A stretch of DNA of 64,000 bases from Scleromatobacter humisilvae. Its GTDB lineage: Bacteria > Pseudomonadota > Gammaproteobacteria > Burkholderiales > Burkholderiaceae_C. Below are positions 8,168-15,245 of this stretch, in pieces. Within the stretch, counting starts at the first letter, position 1; each line of letters opens with the position of its first letter. Under the pieces are notes generated by a model that worked only from the letters and a program-made list of their open reading frames with translations, was not told the origin of the DNA and made no database searches. The stretch covers positions 558,001-622,000 of the forward strand of contig NZ_JAJLJH010000001.1 in the NCBI RefSeq assembly GCF_023231945.1. Direction: 5' to 3'. The translations under genes were made by a program, and so were the position numbers.

Positions 8168-8902
8168 TCAGTAGAAGGCGCGGACGTCGGCGTAGTCGAC
8201 GCGGCGGCCGTCGTCGAGCTCCACGGCGAGCTTGCCGTTGGTGCTGCTGACCGCATTGATGCTATTGAAGGCGAAGGACTTCGAATCGAGCTTGGCGTCG
8301 TTGTTCATCGCGCTGACGCGGAAGGTCAGCGCCTTGCCCTGCGCCGTGGCGGGCACGTCGAAGTCGAACGGGTGGCTGCCCGCCTCCTGCGGACCGAGCT
8401 TGACGGTGCCCACCGTCGCGCCGGCCGGGTCGAGGATGTCGACGTTGACGCTGGTGGCCGGGCTGTCGATCTGGAATCCGCCCTCGCCCTTGTGGGTGTC
8501 GGCGTCGACGCGCAGGCTGTTGCCGTCGGTGGCCACGTCGTGGCCGACGAGCGCGGCGCCCTGCATCGTCTGCAGCTGCGTGAACTGGCTGTCGAGGCCG
8601 CTGACCGTCTTGTTGAGCGTCTGCACGCCCTGCACGGTGGAGATCTGCGCCATCTGGCTGGTGACCTGCGCCGAGTCCATCGGGTTGAGCGGATCCTGGT
8701 TGGACATCTGCGCCACCAGCAGCTTCAGGAAGCGGTCGGACTGCTCCTGCGCCGACTGCGTCGCGCCGAGCTTGGACGCGTCCGCGCCCGCGGCGGCGGC
8801 CTTGGCCGCGCCCTTCGCGCCGGCGGCCGGCGTGGCCGCGGAGTTGCCGAACGCGCTGAGCGTGTTGAGCGCGGGATTGGTGTTGGCAGCCGAGATCGAC
8901 AT
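8168..8902 (-). CDS. flgD: Flagellar hook cap/scaffold protein FlgD
   Basis: FlgD sits on the tip of the growing hook and guides FlgE insertion, then leaves. The 244-residue product has the conserved N-terminal export and cap region DRFLKLLVAQMSNQDPLNPM (about residues 56 to 75), followed by QMAQISTVQGVQTLN. A C-terminal beta-rich region (about 110 to 220) contains the FlgD Ig-like domain. An Ala/Gly/Lys-rich linker precedes the conserved block. It lies 9 nt after flgC in the leftward operon. Confidence 0.96.
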   Translation of the reverse strand: MSISAANTNPALNTLSAFGNSAATPAAGAKGAAKAAAAGADASKLGATQSAQEQSDRFLKLLVAQMSNQDPLNPMDSAQVTSQMAQISTVQGVQTLNKTVSGLDSQFTQLQTMQGAALVGHDVATDGNSLRVDADTHKGEGGFQIDSPATSVNVDILDPAGATVGTVKLGPQEAGSHPFDFDVPATAQGKALTFRVSAMNNDAKLDSKSFAFNSINAVSSTNGKLAVELDDGRRVDYADVRAFY

Positions 8903-8911
8903 GGTGGTCCT

Positions 8912-9328
8912 TTAGCCCTGGCCCATCTGCAGCGTCTTCATCAGCAGCGTCTTGGCGGTGTTCATCACTTCGATGTTGTTCTGGTACGAGCGCGAGGCCG
9001 AGATCATGTTGACCATCTCGTCGACCGCGTTGACGTTGGAGTACGTGACGTAGCCGTCGGCGTCGGCGCTCGGGTTGGCCGGGTCGTGCACCTTGCGGCC
9101 GGGCGCCTGGTTCTCGGTGACGCCCGACACGCGCACGCCCTGCCCGGGCGCGCCGTCGCCGGTGTTCATCAGCACGGTCTGGAACGTGACCTCGCGCGCC
9201 TTGTAGGCCTTGCCGTCCGGGCCGGCGACGGTGTCGACGTTGGCCAGGTTGGACGCGACGGTGTTCAGGCGCTGGCTCTGCGACGAGACCGCGGACCCCG
9301 AAATGTCGAAGATCTTGAACATGCTCAT
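8912..9328 (-). CDS. flgC: Flagellar proximal rod protein FlgC
   Basis: FlgC is a proximal rod subunit. The product is 138 residues, the usual size. It contains SSQSQRLNTVASNLANVDTV near the N-terminus and the C-terminal D0 helix NVNAVDEMVNMISASRSYQN. The conserved lysine-rich loop YKAREVTFQTVL separates them. The gap to flgB is 11 nt. Assignment is by motif and by its operon place directly after flgB. Confidence 0.97.
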   Translation of the reverse strand: MSMFKIFDISGSAVSSQSQRLNTVASNLANVDTVAGPDGKAYKAREVTFQTVLMNTGDGAPGQGVRVSGVTENQAPGRKVHDPANPSADADGYVTYSNVNAVDEMVNMISASRSYQNNIEVMNTAKTLLMKTLQMGQG

Positions 9329-9339
9329 GGCTCAGCTCC

Positions 9340-9765
9340 TTACCCTTGGCTCGGGCTCTTCATCGCGTCCAGCATCGTGCGGACGTCGGTGTTGATGAAG
9401 CGCAGCGTGGCCTCGTACTTCACCGAGTTCTCGACGAAGCTGGCTCGTTCGCGGTCCATGTCGACGGTGTTGCTGTCGAGGCTGGTCTGCGAGGGCGCGG
9501 CGTATTTCAGGCCCAGTTCGGCGGTCGAGCCGGTGCCGATCGGGATCTGGCCGGACGAGGTGCCCATCTGGCCCATGCCAGTCATCGTCGAGCCGGCGGC
9601 CTGCGTGCCGGTGGCCTCGCGCAGCGCGGCGGCGAAGTCCATGTCGCGGGCGACGTAGCCCGGGGTGTCGGCGTTGGCGATGTTGCCCGCGATGATGCGC
9701 TGACGCTCCGCCCGCAGCGTGAGCGCCTGGGCCTGGAAGTCGAGCGAGTTGGTCATGCGGTTCAT
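9340..9765 (-). CDS. flgB: Flagellar proximal rod protein FlgB
   Basis: FlgB begins the proximal rod and heads the leftward hook-basal-body operon. Starting at the ATG at 9765 gives 141 residues; AAGGTGA lies 4 nt before it, which is why I prefer this start over in-frame codons further up. Motifs are LTLRAERQRIIAGNIANADT and PGYVARDMDFAAAL near the N-terminus, with the C-terminal helix SFVENSVKYEATLRFIN. The divergent neighbour is flgA, with about 200 bp between the two starts holding control sequences for both. Confidence 0.96.
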   Translation of the reverse strand: MNRMTNSLDFQAQALTLRAERQRIIAGNIANADTPGYVARDMDFAAALREATGTQAAGSTMTGMGQMGTSSGQIPIGTGSTAELGLKYAAPSQTSLDSNTVDMDRERASFVENSVKYEATLRFINTDVRTMLDAMKSPSQG

Positions 9766-9857
9766 CGGGTCACCTTCGGTGTTCCTGCAGTCGGCCGTCC
9801 GGGGTTGGAGATGGGAAATCCGGACGGATCGACGGCCATGGAGAGCGATTGTGGAAG

Positions 9858-9884
9858 TCAAGACCGGAAACTGAAGGCCGATAA
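9858..9884 (+). promoter_or_regulatory. Candidate sigma-28 (FliA) promoter upstream of flgA
   Basis: TCAAGACC at 9858-9865 and GCCGATAA at 9877-9884 are separated by 11 nt. The -10 element is a full match to the FliA consensus GCCGATAA, while the -35 matches only in part (TAAAGTTT). It points rightward towards flgA, about 88 nt before the GTG chosen as its start. The same 200-bp gap must also hold the leftward flgB promoter, which I cannot locate with confidence. Confidence 0.55.
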
Positions 9885-9971
9885 AGCAGGGGAACGGCCC
9901 TCAATTCGAACCACCGGCGCGTGTCGGGTTCTCTAAAGTGGCCACATCCCCAAATCCCCAGGCTCCGTCCC

Positions 9972-10721
9972 GTGAACGCTTTCCCCGCCACCGCCGCCCT
10001 CGCCGCCCGCCGCCTCGCCGCGCTGGCCGTGCTCGCGGCCGCCGGTGCGCCCGCGTTGGCCCAGGACGAGCCCGGCTACACCCCGGACAACACGCTGCTG
10101 CAACAGGTGGAGACGATGGCGCGCAACGGCGCGTCGGCGGCCACCGCCCAGCAGGGCCAGGGCCTGCGCGTGGAGGTCAAGGTCGGCAAGCTCGACCCGC
10201 GCCTGAAGCTCGCGCCCTGCCAGCACATCGACACCTACCTGCCGCCCGGCCTGCCCGTCTGGGGCGCGACGCGCATCGGGATGCGCTGCACGCAGGGCGC
10301 CAAGCTGTGGAACGTGTCGATCCCGATCCAGGTCAGCGTCTACGCGCAGGCCACCGTCTTGAAGGCCGCGCTGCCCGCCGGCACGGTGCTCGACGCCAGC
10401 CAGCTCGCGCAGGCCGAGGTCGATATCGCCGCCGCCCCCGGCGCCGCCGTGCCCGATCCGCTGCTCGTCGTGGGCCGCACGCTGGGCCGCGGCGTCGCTG
10501 CCGGCGCCACGCTGCGCCAGACCGACCTCAAGGCCCGCCAGTTCTTCGCGGCGGGCGAGACGGTGCGCGTCACCGCGATCGGCAAGGGCTGGTCGGTCGA
10601 GACCGAGGGCCAGGCCATCGGCCCCGGCATCGAGGGGCAGAACGTGAACGTCCGCACGGAAGCGGGGCGCCTGTTGAGCGCCCGGCCGACCGGGCAGGGG
10701 CAAGTCGAGGTGACACTTTGA
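9972..10721 (+). CDS. flgA: Flagellar P-ring assembly chaperone FlgA
   Basis: FlgA is a periplasmic chaperone for P-ring (FlgI) assembly. From the GTG at 9972 the product is 249 residues, with a clean Sec signal (AALAARRLAALAVLAAAGAP, cleavage near ALAQ). An alternative GTG at 9921 in the same frame would add 17 residues in front and bury the signal. The C-terminal SAF-type domain (about residues 110 to 249) has AGTVLDASQLAQAEVD, VVGRTLGRGVAAGATLRQTD and ARQFFAAGETV. It is divergent from flgB and followed by flgM with its own promoter. Confidence 0.93.
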   Translation: MNAFPATAALAARRLAALAVLAAAGAPALAQDEPGYTPDNTLLQQVETMARNGASAATAQQGQGLRVEVKVGKLDPRLKLAPCQHIDTYLPPGLPVWGATRIGMRCTQGAKLWNVSIPIQVSVYAQATVLKAALPAGTVLDASQLAQAEVDIAAAPGAAVPDPLLVVGRTLGRGVAAGATLRQTDLKARQFFAAGETVRVTAIGKGWSVETEGQAIGPGIEGQNVNVRTEAGRLLSARPTGQGQVEVTL

Positions 10722-10761
10722 ACTCGACCGTCGCCGCCGGAAAGTTTTCGAGAAATATCGC

Positions 10762-10788
10762 TAAAGTTCGATTTGGGACTGCCGAAAC
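10762..10788 (+). promoter_or_regulatory. Sigma-28 (FliA) promoter for flgM-flgN
   Basis: TAAAGTTC at 10762-10769, an 11-nt spacer and GCCGAAAC at 10781-10788 match the FliA consensus TAAAGTTT-N11-GCCGATAA at 13 of 16 positions. The promoter sits 54 nt before the flgM ATG. FlgM inhibits FliA, so a FliA-driven flgM promoter is the expected feedback arrangement. The element lies just past the flgA stop. Confidence 0.8.
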
Positions 10789-10842
10789 AGTCTCACAACG
10801 CATGGGCATGAGGGCATTCATCCCCGCCTTCAGGAGAGCATC

Positions 10843-11157
10843 ATGAAAATTGGCACGATTTCCAGCACTGTCGCGACGACCGCCATCGACACCGATCGCC
10901 GCACTGCCACGCAGCAGAGCACGACGTCGTCCGTCAGCATGCCGCTGGACGACGACTCGAGCACGCAGGTCGAACTGTCCCCGGAGGCCACCATGCTTTC
11001 CCACGCCAGCGAAGATCCGTCGTTCGACCAGGCCAAGGTGGAGCGCATCGCCCAGGCCATCCGCGACGGCAGCTTCAGCATCAACCCCGGCGCCATCGCC
11101 GACAAGCTGCTGTCCAACGCCCAGGAAGTGCTCGGCCGCTCGCAGCCGCAACACTGA
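10843..11157 (+). CDS. flgM: Anti-sigma-28 factor FlgM
   Basis: FlgM binds FliA in the cytoplasm and is exported when the hook is complete, releasing late gene expression. The 104-residue product has a disordered, Thr/Ser-rich N-terminal half and the conserved C-terminal FliA-binding helices, VELSPEATMLSHASED and FDQAKVERIAQAIRDGSF followed by INPGAIADKLL. AGGAGA lies 6 nt before the ATG. A sigma-28 promoter lies just upstream, and flgN follows after 34 nt. Confidence 0.95.
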   Translation: MKIGTISSTVATTAIDTDRRTATQQSTTSSVSMPLDDDSSTQVELSPEATMLSHASEDPSFDQAKVERIAQAIRDGSFSINPGAIADKLLSNAQEVLGRSQPQH

Positions 11158-11191
11158 TCGCACCGCAGTCGATTCGTTTCGGGACTGACCG

Positions 11192-11587
11192 GTGACGACT
11201 TCCAACGCCAAGACCGGCGACGCCTCCGCCCTGGAAGCGTCGCTGTCGGCCGTCGAGCAGGCGATCGCCACGCTCGGCCAGACGCTGACCCAGCGCGACA
11301 TCGCGGCCGTCGAAGCCGCGTCGACCTCGCTGCACGACGCGATGCGCGCCGCGATGACCCAGTTCGCCCAGGTGGCGCGCGGCGGCAGGATGCCCGTGGC
11401 GCTGCGCACCCGCTTCGCGCTGGCCAACGCCCAGATCGCCGCCCAGCGCGACGCGCTGATCCGTGCGACGTCGCTGGTCGAACAGAACCTCGAGATCCTG
11501 ATTCCGCGGCCGATGGCCGAAACCTCCGTCTACTCGGCGACGGGCGCATCCCAGCGCGCGCCGGGACGGATGATCGCTGCGAGCTGA
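11192..11587 (+). CDS. flgN: Flagellar export chaperone FlgN
   Basis: FlgN is the cytoplasmic chaperone for the hook-associated proteins FlgK and FlgL. The 131-residue product starts at a GTG and is almost all helix, with SLSAVEQAIATLGQTLTQRD and RTRFALANAQIAAQRDALIR. This fits the small, poorly conserved FlgN fold, so the call leans on position after flgM. The final codons (GRMIAAS then stop) and the terminator behind them are duplicated in diverged form at 11987-12062, on the far side of a repeat array. Confidence 0.87.
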   Translation: MTTSNAKTGDASALEASLSAVEQAIATLGQTLTQRDIAAVEAASTSLHDAMRAAMTQFAQVARGGRMPVALRTRFALANAQIAAQRDALIRATSLVEQNLEILIPRPMAETSVYSATGASQRAPGRMIAAS

Positions 11588-11609
11588 TCGTTCCCCAGCT
11601 TCGTCGAAC

Positions 11610-11636
11610 GGGCCCTGCGGGGCCCTTTTGCTTTTT
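11610..11636 (+). terminator. Rho-independent terminator of the flgA-flgM-flgN unit
   Basis: GGGCCC at 11610-11615 pairs with GGGCCC at 11620-11625 around a TGCG loop, followed by TTTTGCTTTTT to 11636. It lies 23 nt after the flgN stop. Confidence 0.85.
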
Positions 11637-11666
11637 GGAGCACCGGGCGTCGGAGCATGGGGGTCT

Positions 11667-11752
11667 AGGCGCCGGGGGCAAAGCGCCGGGGCCATAAAGC
11701 GCCCGGAAGCGCCGGGGTCAGGTCTAAAGCGCCGGGGTCAGAAGCGCCGGGG
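11667..11752. repeat. Degenerate tandem array of an AGCGCCGGGG-type unit
   Basis: Six copies of a short unit close to AGCGCCGGGG start at about 11668, 11682, 11698, 11708, 11728 and 11743, spaced 10 to 20 bp. Several run on into GGGGTCAG or GGGGTCAGGTCT, the first part of the 23-nt repeat, as if the larger repeat had been copied repeatedly and truncated. No coding capacity is apparent. Confidence 0.65.
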
Positions 11753-11978
11753 TCAGGTCTTGCCTTTTGCCCGAGCTTTGGGGTCAGGTCTTGCCTTTTG
11801 CCTGTCTCCCCCCGGGACGAGCTTGGCTTTTGACGCAGGCGACCAACTCCAGAGCAACACGAGCGTCGGGAGTTTCGTGCCACTCAACTGCACGCGCCCC
11901 TCGTATTGGCGCGTTCCTTTGGGGGCAAAAGGCAAGACCTGACCCCAGCCATTTGGGCAAAAGGCAAGACCTGACCCC
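11749..11978. repeat. Paired-inverted array of the 23-nt repeat (array 2, after flgN)
   Basis: The same 23-nt unit as in array 1 occurs at 11749-11771 and 11780-11802 on the plus strand, and inverted at 11924-11946 and 11956-11978. The central 121 bp differ from the centre of array 1, so the conserved part is the four repeat copies and their geometry. The array occupies most of the 348 bp between the two copies of the flgN tail/terminator. Confidence 0.85.
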
Positions 11979-11986
11979 AGCCATTT

Positions 11987-12062
11987 GGGACGGATGCTCG
12001 CCGCGAGCTGACTGTTCCTCTGCTTCGTCGAAAGGGCCCCGCGGGGCCTTTCTGTTTTTTGG
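11987..12062 (+). repeat. Diverged duplicate of the flgN 3' end and terminator
   Basis: This 76-nt stretch aligns without gaps to 11563-11638, the last codons of flgN, its stop and its terminator. By my count 65 of 76 positions agree. The coding part would read GRMLAAS then stop, against GRMIAAS in flgN. No ORF leads into this copy, so it is a fragment. The two copies bracket array 2 like ends of an insertion, which suggests a duplication event tied to the array. Confidence 0.8.
12031..12060 (+). terminator. Second terminator, in the duplicated flgN tail
   Basis: AAAGGGCCCC pairs with GGGGCCTTT across a GC loop with one bulged G, followed by CTGTTTTTT. It is the diverged copy of the flgN terminator and ends 38 nt before the next ATG at 12098, so it may insulate that gene from flagellar transcription. 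Confidence 0.7.
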
Positions 12063-12097
12063 CGCCGGTGCTTGCCCGCGGCGCGACAATCGACGCC

Positions 12098-12445
12098 ATG
12101 CATCCCGCCCTCGAATCAGCATTGCAGGACGTCGAACCGCTCATCGCCGCCCGCGGATGGCAACGTCCGAAGCCACCGACGATCAACGCCGCGCAACGCC
12201 TGCTGCAACTCGTCGAGAAGCTGCCGCGCCAACCCGCCGTCCAGGTCGAACCCGAAGGCACGATCTCGTTCGAATGGGAGGCCGCCGAACTCGGCTGGCT
12301 CACGCTCACCGTCGACGACCAGGGCCAGCTGACGCACAGCGCGGTCATCGGGGAAGACGAGTTCACGCAGGCCGAGGCCTTCGGCGACGCCCTCCCCGAC
12401 TGGGCCGCCACGCTGCTGCAGCGGCTGCTCGCCGCCGGCCACTGA
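12098..12445 (+). CDS. Conserved-looking hypothetical protein, 115 aa
   Basis: I do not recognise this protein. It is 115 residues, soluble and acidic, with no signal or membrane segment. An N-terminal helix (SALQDVEPLIAARGW) precedes a beta-rich middle (GTISFEWEAAELGWLTLTVD) and a C-terminal helix. I chose the ATG at 12098; an upstream in-frame start would lie inside the duplicated terminator. It is convergent with the diguanylate cyclase gene, 4 nt away. Codon use is typical of the window, so I take it as a real gene. Confidence 0.65.
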   Translation: MHPALESALQDVEPLIAARGWQRPKPPTINAAQRLLQLVEKLPRQPAVQVEPEGTISFEWEAAELGWLTLTVDDQGQLTHSAVIGEDEFTQAEAFGDALPDWAATLLQRLLAAGH

Positions 12446-12449
12446 GCGA

Positions 12450-13607
12450 TCAGGCCGTCGCGGCCTCTTCGGGCACGCGCACCTGGTTGCGGCCGCCGCG
12501 CTTGGCCGCGTAGACGGCCGTGTCGGCCCGCGCCAGCAGTTGCTCGACGGTCTCGCCCGGCAGGTATTGCGCGGCGCCGATGGATACGGTGGTGCGTACC
12601 AGCGGCACGCTCATCAGCGACGCCTCCGCCACGCCCTGGCGCAGCCGCTCGGCGACCTCGAGTGCCGCCACCAGCGTCGTGCCCGGCAGCACCACGACGA
12701 ACTCCTCGCCGCCGTAGCGCGCGCAGGTGTCGCCCTGGCGCAGGTGCTCGCGCACGCGCTGCGCGAAGGCGCACAGCGTGTCGTCGCCCGCGCCGTGGCC
12801 GTGGGTGTCGTTGACGAGCTTGAAGTGGTCGATGTCCAGCAGCAGCACGCTGAACGTGCGCCCGGTCGAGCGCGAGACGCTGACCTGCTGCTTGAGCAAT
12901 TCGTCGAGCGCGCGGCGATTGGGCTGGCCGGTCAGCGAGTCGGTCCCGGCCTCGTGCTGCACCAGTTGCAGCGCCGCGCTCAGCTGGCTGGCGAGCGAGG
13001 CGTTGCTCAGCTGCAGGCCGATGCCGTCCAGCACGCGCTGGGCGATCGAGCGCATGTGGTACGTCAGCAGGCCGCAGAAGATCGTCAGGCCGTACACCAG
13101 CTCCTGCTCCACCGCGTGCGGCGGCCGCGCCAGCGCGGCCAGCATCACGGTGGCCCACAGCGCGCCCATCAGCGCGGCGTAGGCGCGGAAGTAGGTGATG
13201 TAGACGGGCGCGTTGATCGCCGCGACGCCGCACAGCACGGCACCCAGCCACGGGTCGAGCGTCGCGTTGAAGCCCGCGACGAGCCAGACGACCGCGCCCC
13301 AGCAGGTGCCGTCGAGCACCGCGATCGTCATCAGGTGCCGCAGGTGGCGCGCGCGCGACGGGCCCGCGCGCGCCATCGAACGCAGCAGCACGATGGACAC
13401 GAGCCACGCACAGAAGAAGCCGCCCAGCCAGCACAGCATGCGCTCGTGCGGCGCGCGCGACCAGCCGAACCAGGCGACCAGCAGCCAGCCGATGGGCGTG
13501 GCCATCAGCAGGCTCTTGAGTGCCTGCACGCATTGCGCGAAGCCGATATCCCGCGTCACCTCCACCAGGTTGGCGTCGGCGGGCGAGGGAGTGGCGGGCG
13601 CTTGCAC
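12450..13607 (-). CDS. Membrane-bound diguanylate cyclase (GGDEF domain)
   Basis: This enzyme would make cyclic di-GMP from two GTP at the inner membrane. The 385-residue product has about five or six hydrophobic segments in residues 30 to 185 (for example GWLLVAWFGW, WLGGFFCAWLVSIVLL), then a GGDEF domain. The active-site motif is RYGGEEF, a functional variant. An inhibitory-site motif RQGD sits five residues before it, so product inhibition is likely. It lies beside the flg cluster and pilU, so a role in the switch between motility and attachment is a fair inference. Confidence 0.93.
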   Translation of the reverse strand: MQAPATPSPADANLVEVTRDIGFAQCVQALKSLLMATPIGWLLVAWFGWSRAPHERMLCWLGGFFCAWLVSIVLLRSMARAGPSRARHLRHLMTIAVLDGTCWGAVVWLVAGFNATLDPWLGAVLCGVAAINAPVYITYFRAYAALMGALWATVMLAALARPPHAVEQELVYGLTIFCGLLTYHMRSIAQRVLDGIGLQLSNASLASQLSAALQLVQHEAGTDSLTGQPNRRALDELLKQQVSVSRSTGRTFSVLLLDIDHFKLVNDTHGHGAGDDTLCAFAQRVREHLRQGDTCARYGGEEFVVVLPGTTLVAALEVAERLRQGVAEASLMSVPLVRTTVSIGAAQYLPGETVEQLLARADTAVYAAKRGGRNQVRVPEEAATA

Positions 13608-13740
13608 GGAGGTGGCGGAAGGGTCGACGTCAGGCTATCGGACGAAACGCGCGGCCGCAGCAACGCGAGCGCGGGCTCGCGCACCGCTTTCGTGCAAAGC
13701 TTCACGCCGCAGCCGGGCAGGCGGCGTGCCGCCTCGCGGA

Positions 13741-15045
13741 TCAGCGTCCCTGGCCGCCGCCTGCGCTCGCGACCTCGGCGAGGCGCTTCTTCTCGCGCAT
13801 CTGCGCGATCTCGGCGTCCTCGACCTTGTGGCGCGCCTCGTTCTTGCGCCGCAGCTCTTCCACCGGATCGACCTTGGGCGCCTCGGGCTCGTCGTCACCC
13901 ATGTCCAGCGACAGCCCGCCGCCGCCGCCCGAGAAGGCCGACGGCTCGCCGCGCTTGCTGCGCAGCTTGATGTTCAGGCGCAGCTCGTTGGCGGAGTCGG
14001 CGTTGCGGATCGCCTCCTCGAAGCCGATCGCGCGCTGCTCGTAGAGCTCGAACAGCGCCCAGTCGAAGGTGCACATGCCCAGCTCGCGCGAGCGGGCCAT
14101 GATGTCCTTGATCTCGTTGAAGTGGCCGGTGAAGATCTTCTCGGCGATCGTCGGCGTGTTCAGCAGGATCTCGATGGCCGCCGCGCGGCCCTTGCCGTCC
14201 TCGCGCCGCACCAGCCGCTGCGAGACGATGGCGCGCAGGTTGGCCGACAGGTCCATCAGCAGCTGCGCCCGGCGTTCCTCGGGGAAGAAGTTGATGACGC
14301 GCTCGATGGTCTGGCTGGCCGAATTGGCGTGCAGCGTGCCCAGGCACAGGTGGCCGGTCTCGGCGAAGGCGATGGCGTGCTCCATGGTCTCGGCGTCGCG
14401 GATCTCGCCGATCAGGATCACGTCGGGCGCCTGGCGCAGCGTGTTCTTCAGAGCGTGGTGCCAGCTGTGCGTGTCCACGCCCACCTCGCGGTGCGTGACG
14501 AGCGACTTCTGCGACTGGTGCACGTACTCCACCGGGTCTTCGACCGTGATGATGTGGCCCGACGACGTGCGGTTGCGGTGGTCGATCATCGCGGCCAGCG
14601 AGGTCGACTTGCCCGAGCCCGTCGCCCCGACGACCAGCACCAGGCCGCGCTTGGCCATCACGACGTCCTTGAGCACCTCGGGCAGCTTGAGCTTCTCGAA
14701 GTTCGGGATCTCGGCGGCGATCGTGCGGCAGACCAGGCTCACGCTCTGCTGCTGCACCAGGATGTTGATGCGGAAGCGCCCGGTGCCGGGAATCGTCACC
14801 GCGAAGTTGCACTCGAGTTCCTTCGCGAACTCCTCGCGCTGGCGCTCGGTCATCATGGCGTGGGCCAGCGCGCGCGTGACGTCGGCCGTCAGCTTCTGCG
14901 TGGTCATCGGCCGCATGCCGCCGTCCACCTTCATGCTGGGCGGGAAGTCGTTGGCGACGAACAGGTCGGATCCGCCGGCCGCCGCCATCGCGGCGAGCAG
15001 CTTGTGCATGTAGGTGCGGGCTTGGTCTTCGGTCAGGGCAGACAT
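13741..15045 (-). CDS. pilU: Type IV pilus retraction-type ATPase PilU
   Basis: PilU assists PilT in pilus retraction as a cytoplasmic hexameric ATPase. The product is 434 residues. It has Walker A VGATGSGKSTS (about residues 146 to 156), the Asp box HIITVEDPVEYVHQ, Walker B-type ILIGEIRDAETME and the His box HLCLGTLHANSA. FEKLKLPEVLKDVVM and the early GGSDLFVANDFPPSMKVDG favour PilU over PilT. The tail is longer than usual, with an added Gly-rich and charged coil (about residues 370 to 434). No pilT is next to it, although the two are commonly paired. Confidence 0.9.
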   Translation of the reverse strand: MSALTEDQARTYMHKLLAAMAAAGGSDLFVANDFPPSMKVDGGMRPMTTQKLTADVTRALAHAMMTERQREEFAKELECNFAVTIPGTGRFRINILVQQQSVSLVCRTIAAEIPNFEKLKLPEVLKDVVMAKRGLVLVVGATGSGKSTSLAAMIDHRNRTSSGHIITVEDPVEYVHQSQKSLVTHREVGVDTHSWHHALKNTLRQAPDVILIGEIRDAETMEHAIAFAETGHLCLGTLHANSASQTIERVINFFPEERRAQLLMDLSANLRAIVSQRLVRREDGKGRAAAIEILLNTPTIAEKIFTGHFNEIKDIMARSRELGMCTFDWALFELYEQRAIGFEEAIRNADSANELRLNIKLRSKRGEPSAFSGGGGGLSLDMGDDEPEAPKVDPVEELRRKNEARHKVEDAEIAQMREKKRLAEVASAGGGQGR

Positions 15046-15245
15046 GGAACTCCGATGGGCGCGTCGTTTTGCATCACGCCGGCCAGAATGCCAGCGATGG
15101 TGGACGGCGAATCGGCGGAAGAACGGGTCTTTGCCACGGCTTCGCCGCGCGTCCTCGAACTCATCGGCCGGGCGGCCGCGAAGATGACGCTGGAGTCGGC
15201 ACTAATCCTCGCCCGGGAGGACTTCGTCGTGCCCGTTACAAGGCC

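Noticed and set aside
15046-15245. Possible pilT or yggS remnant upstream of pilU
   Set aside because: I read all frames and found no segment resembling either protein.
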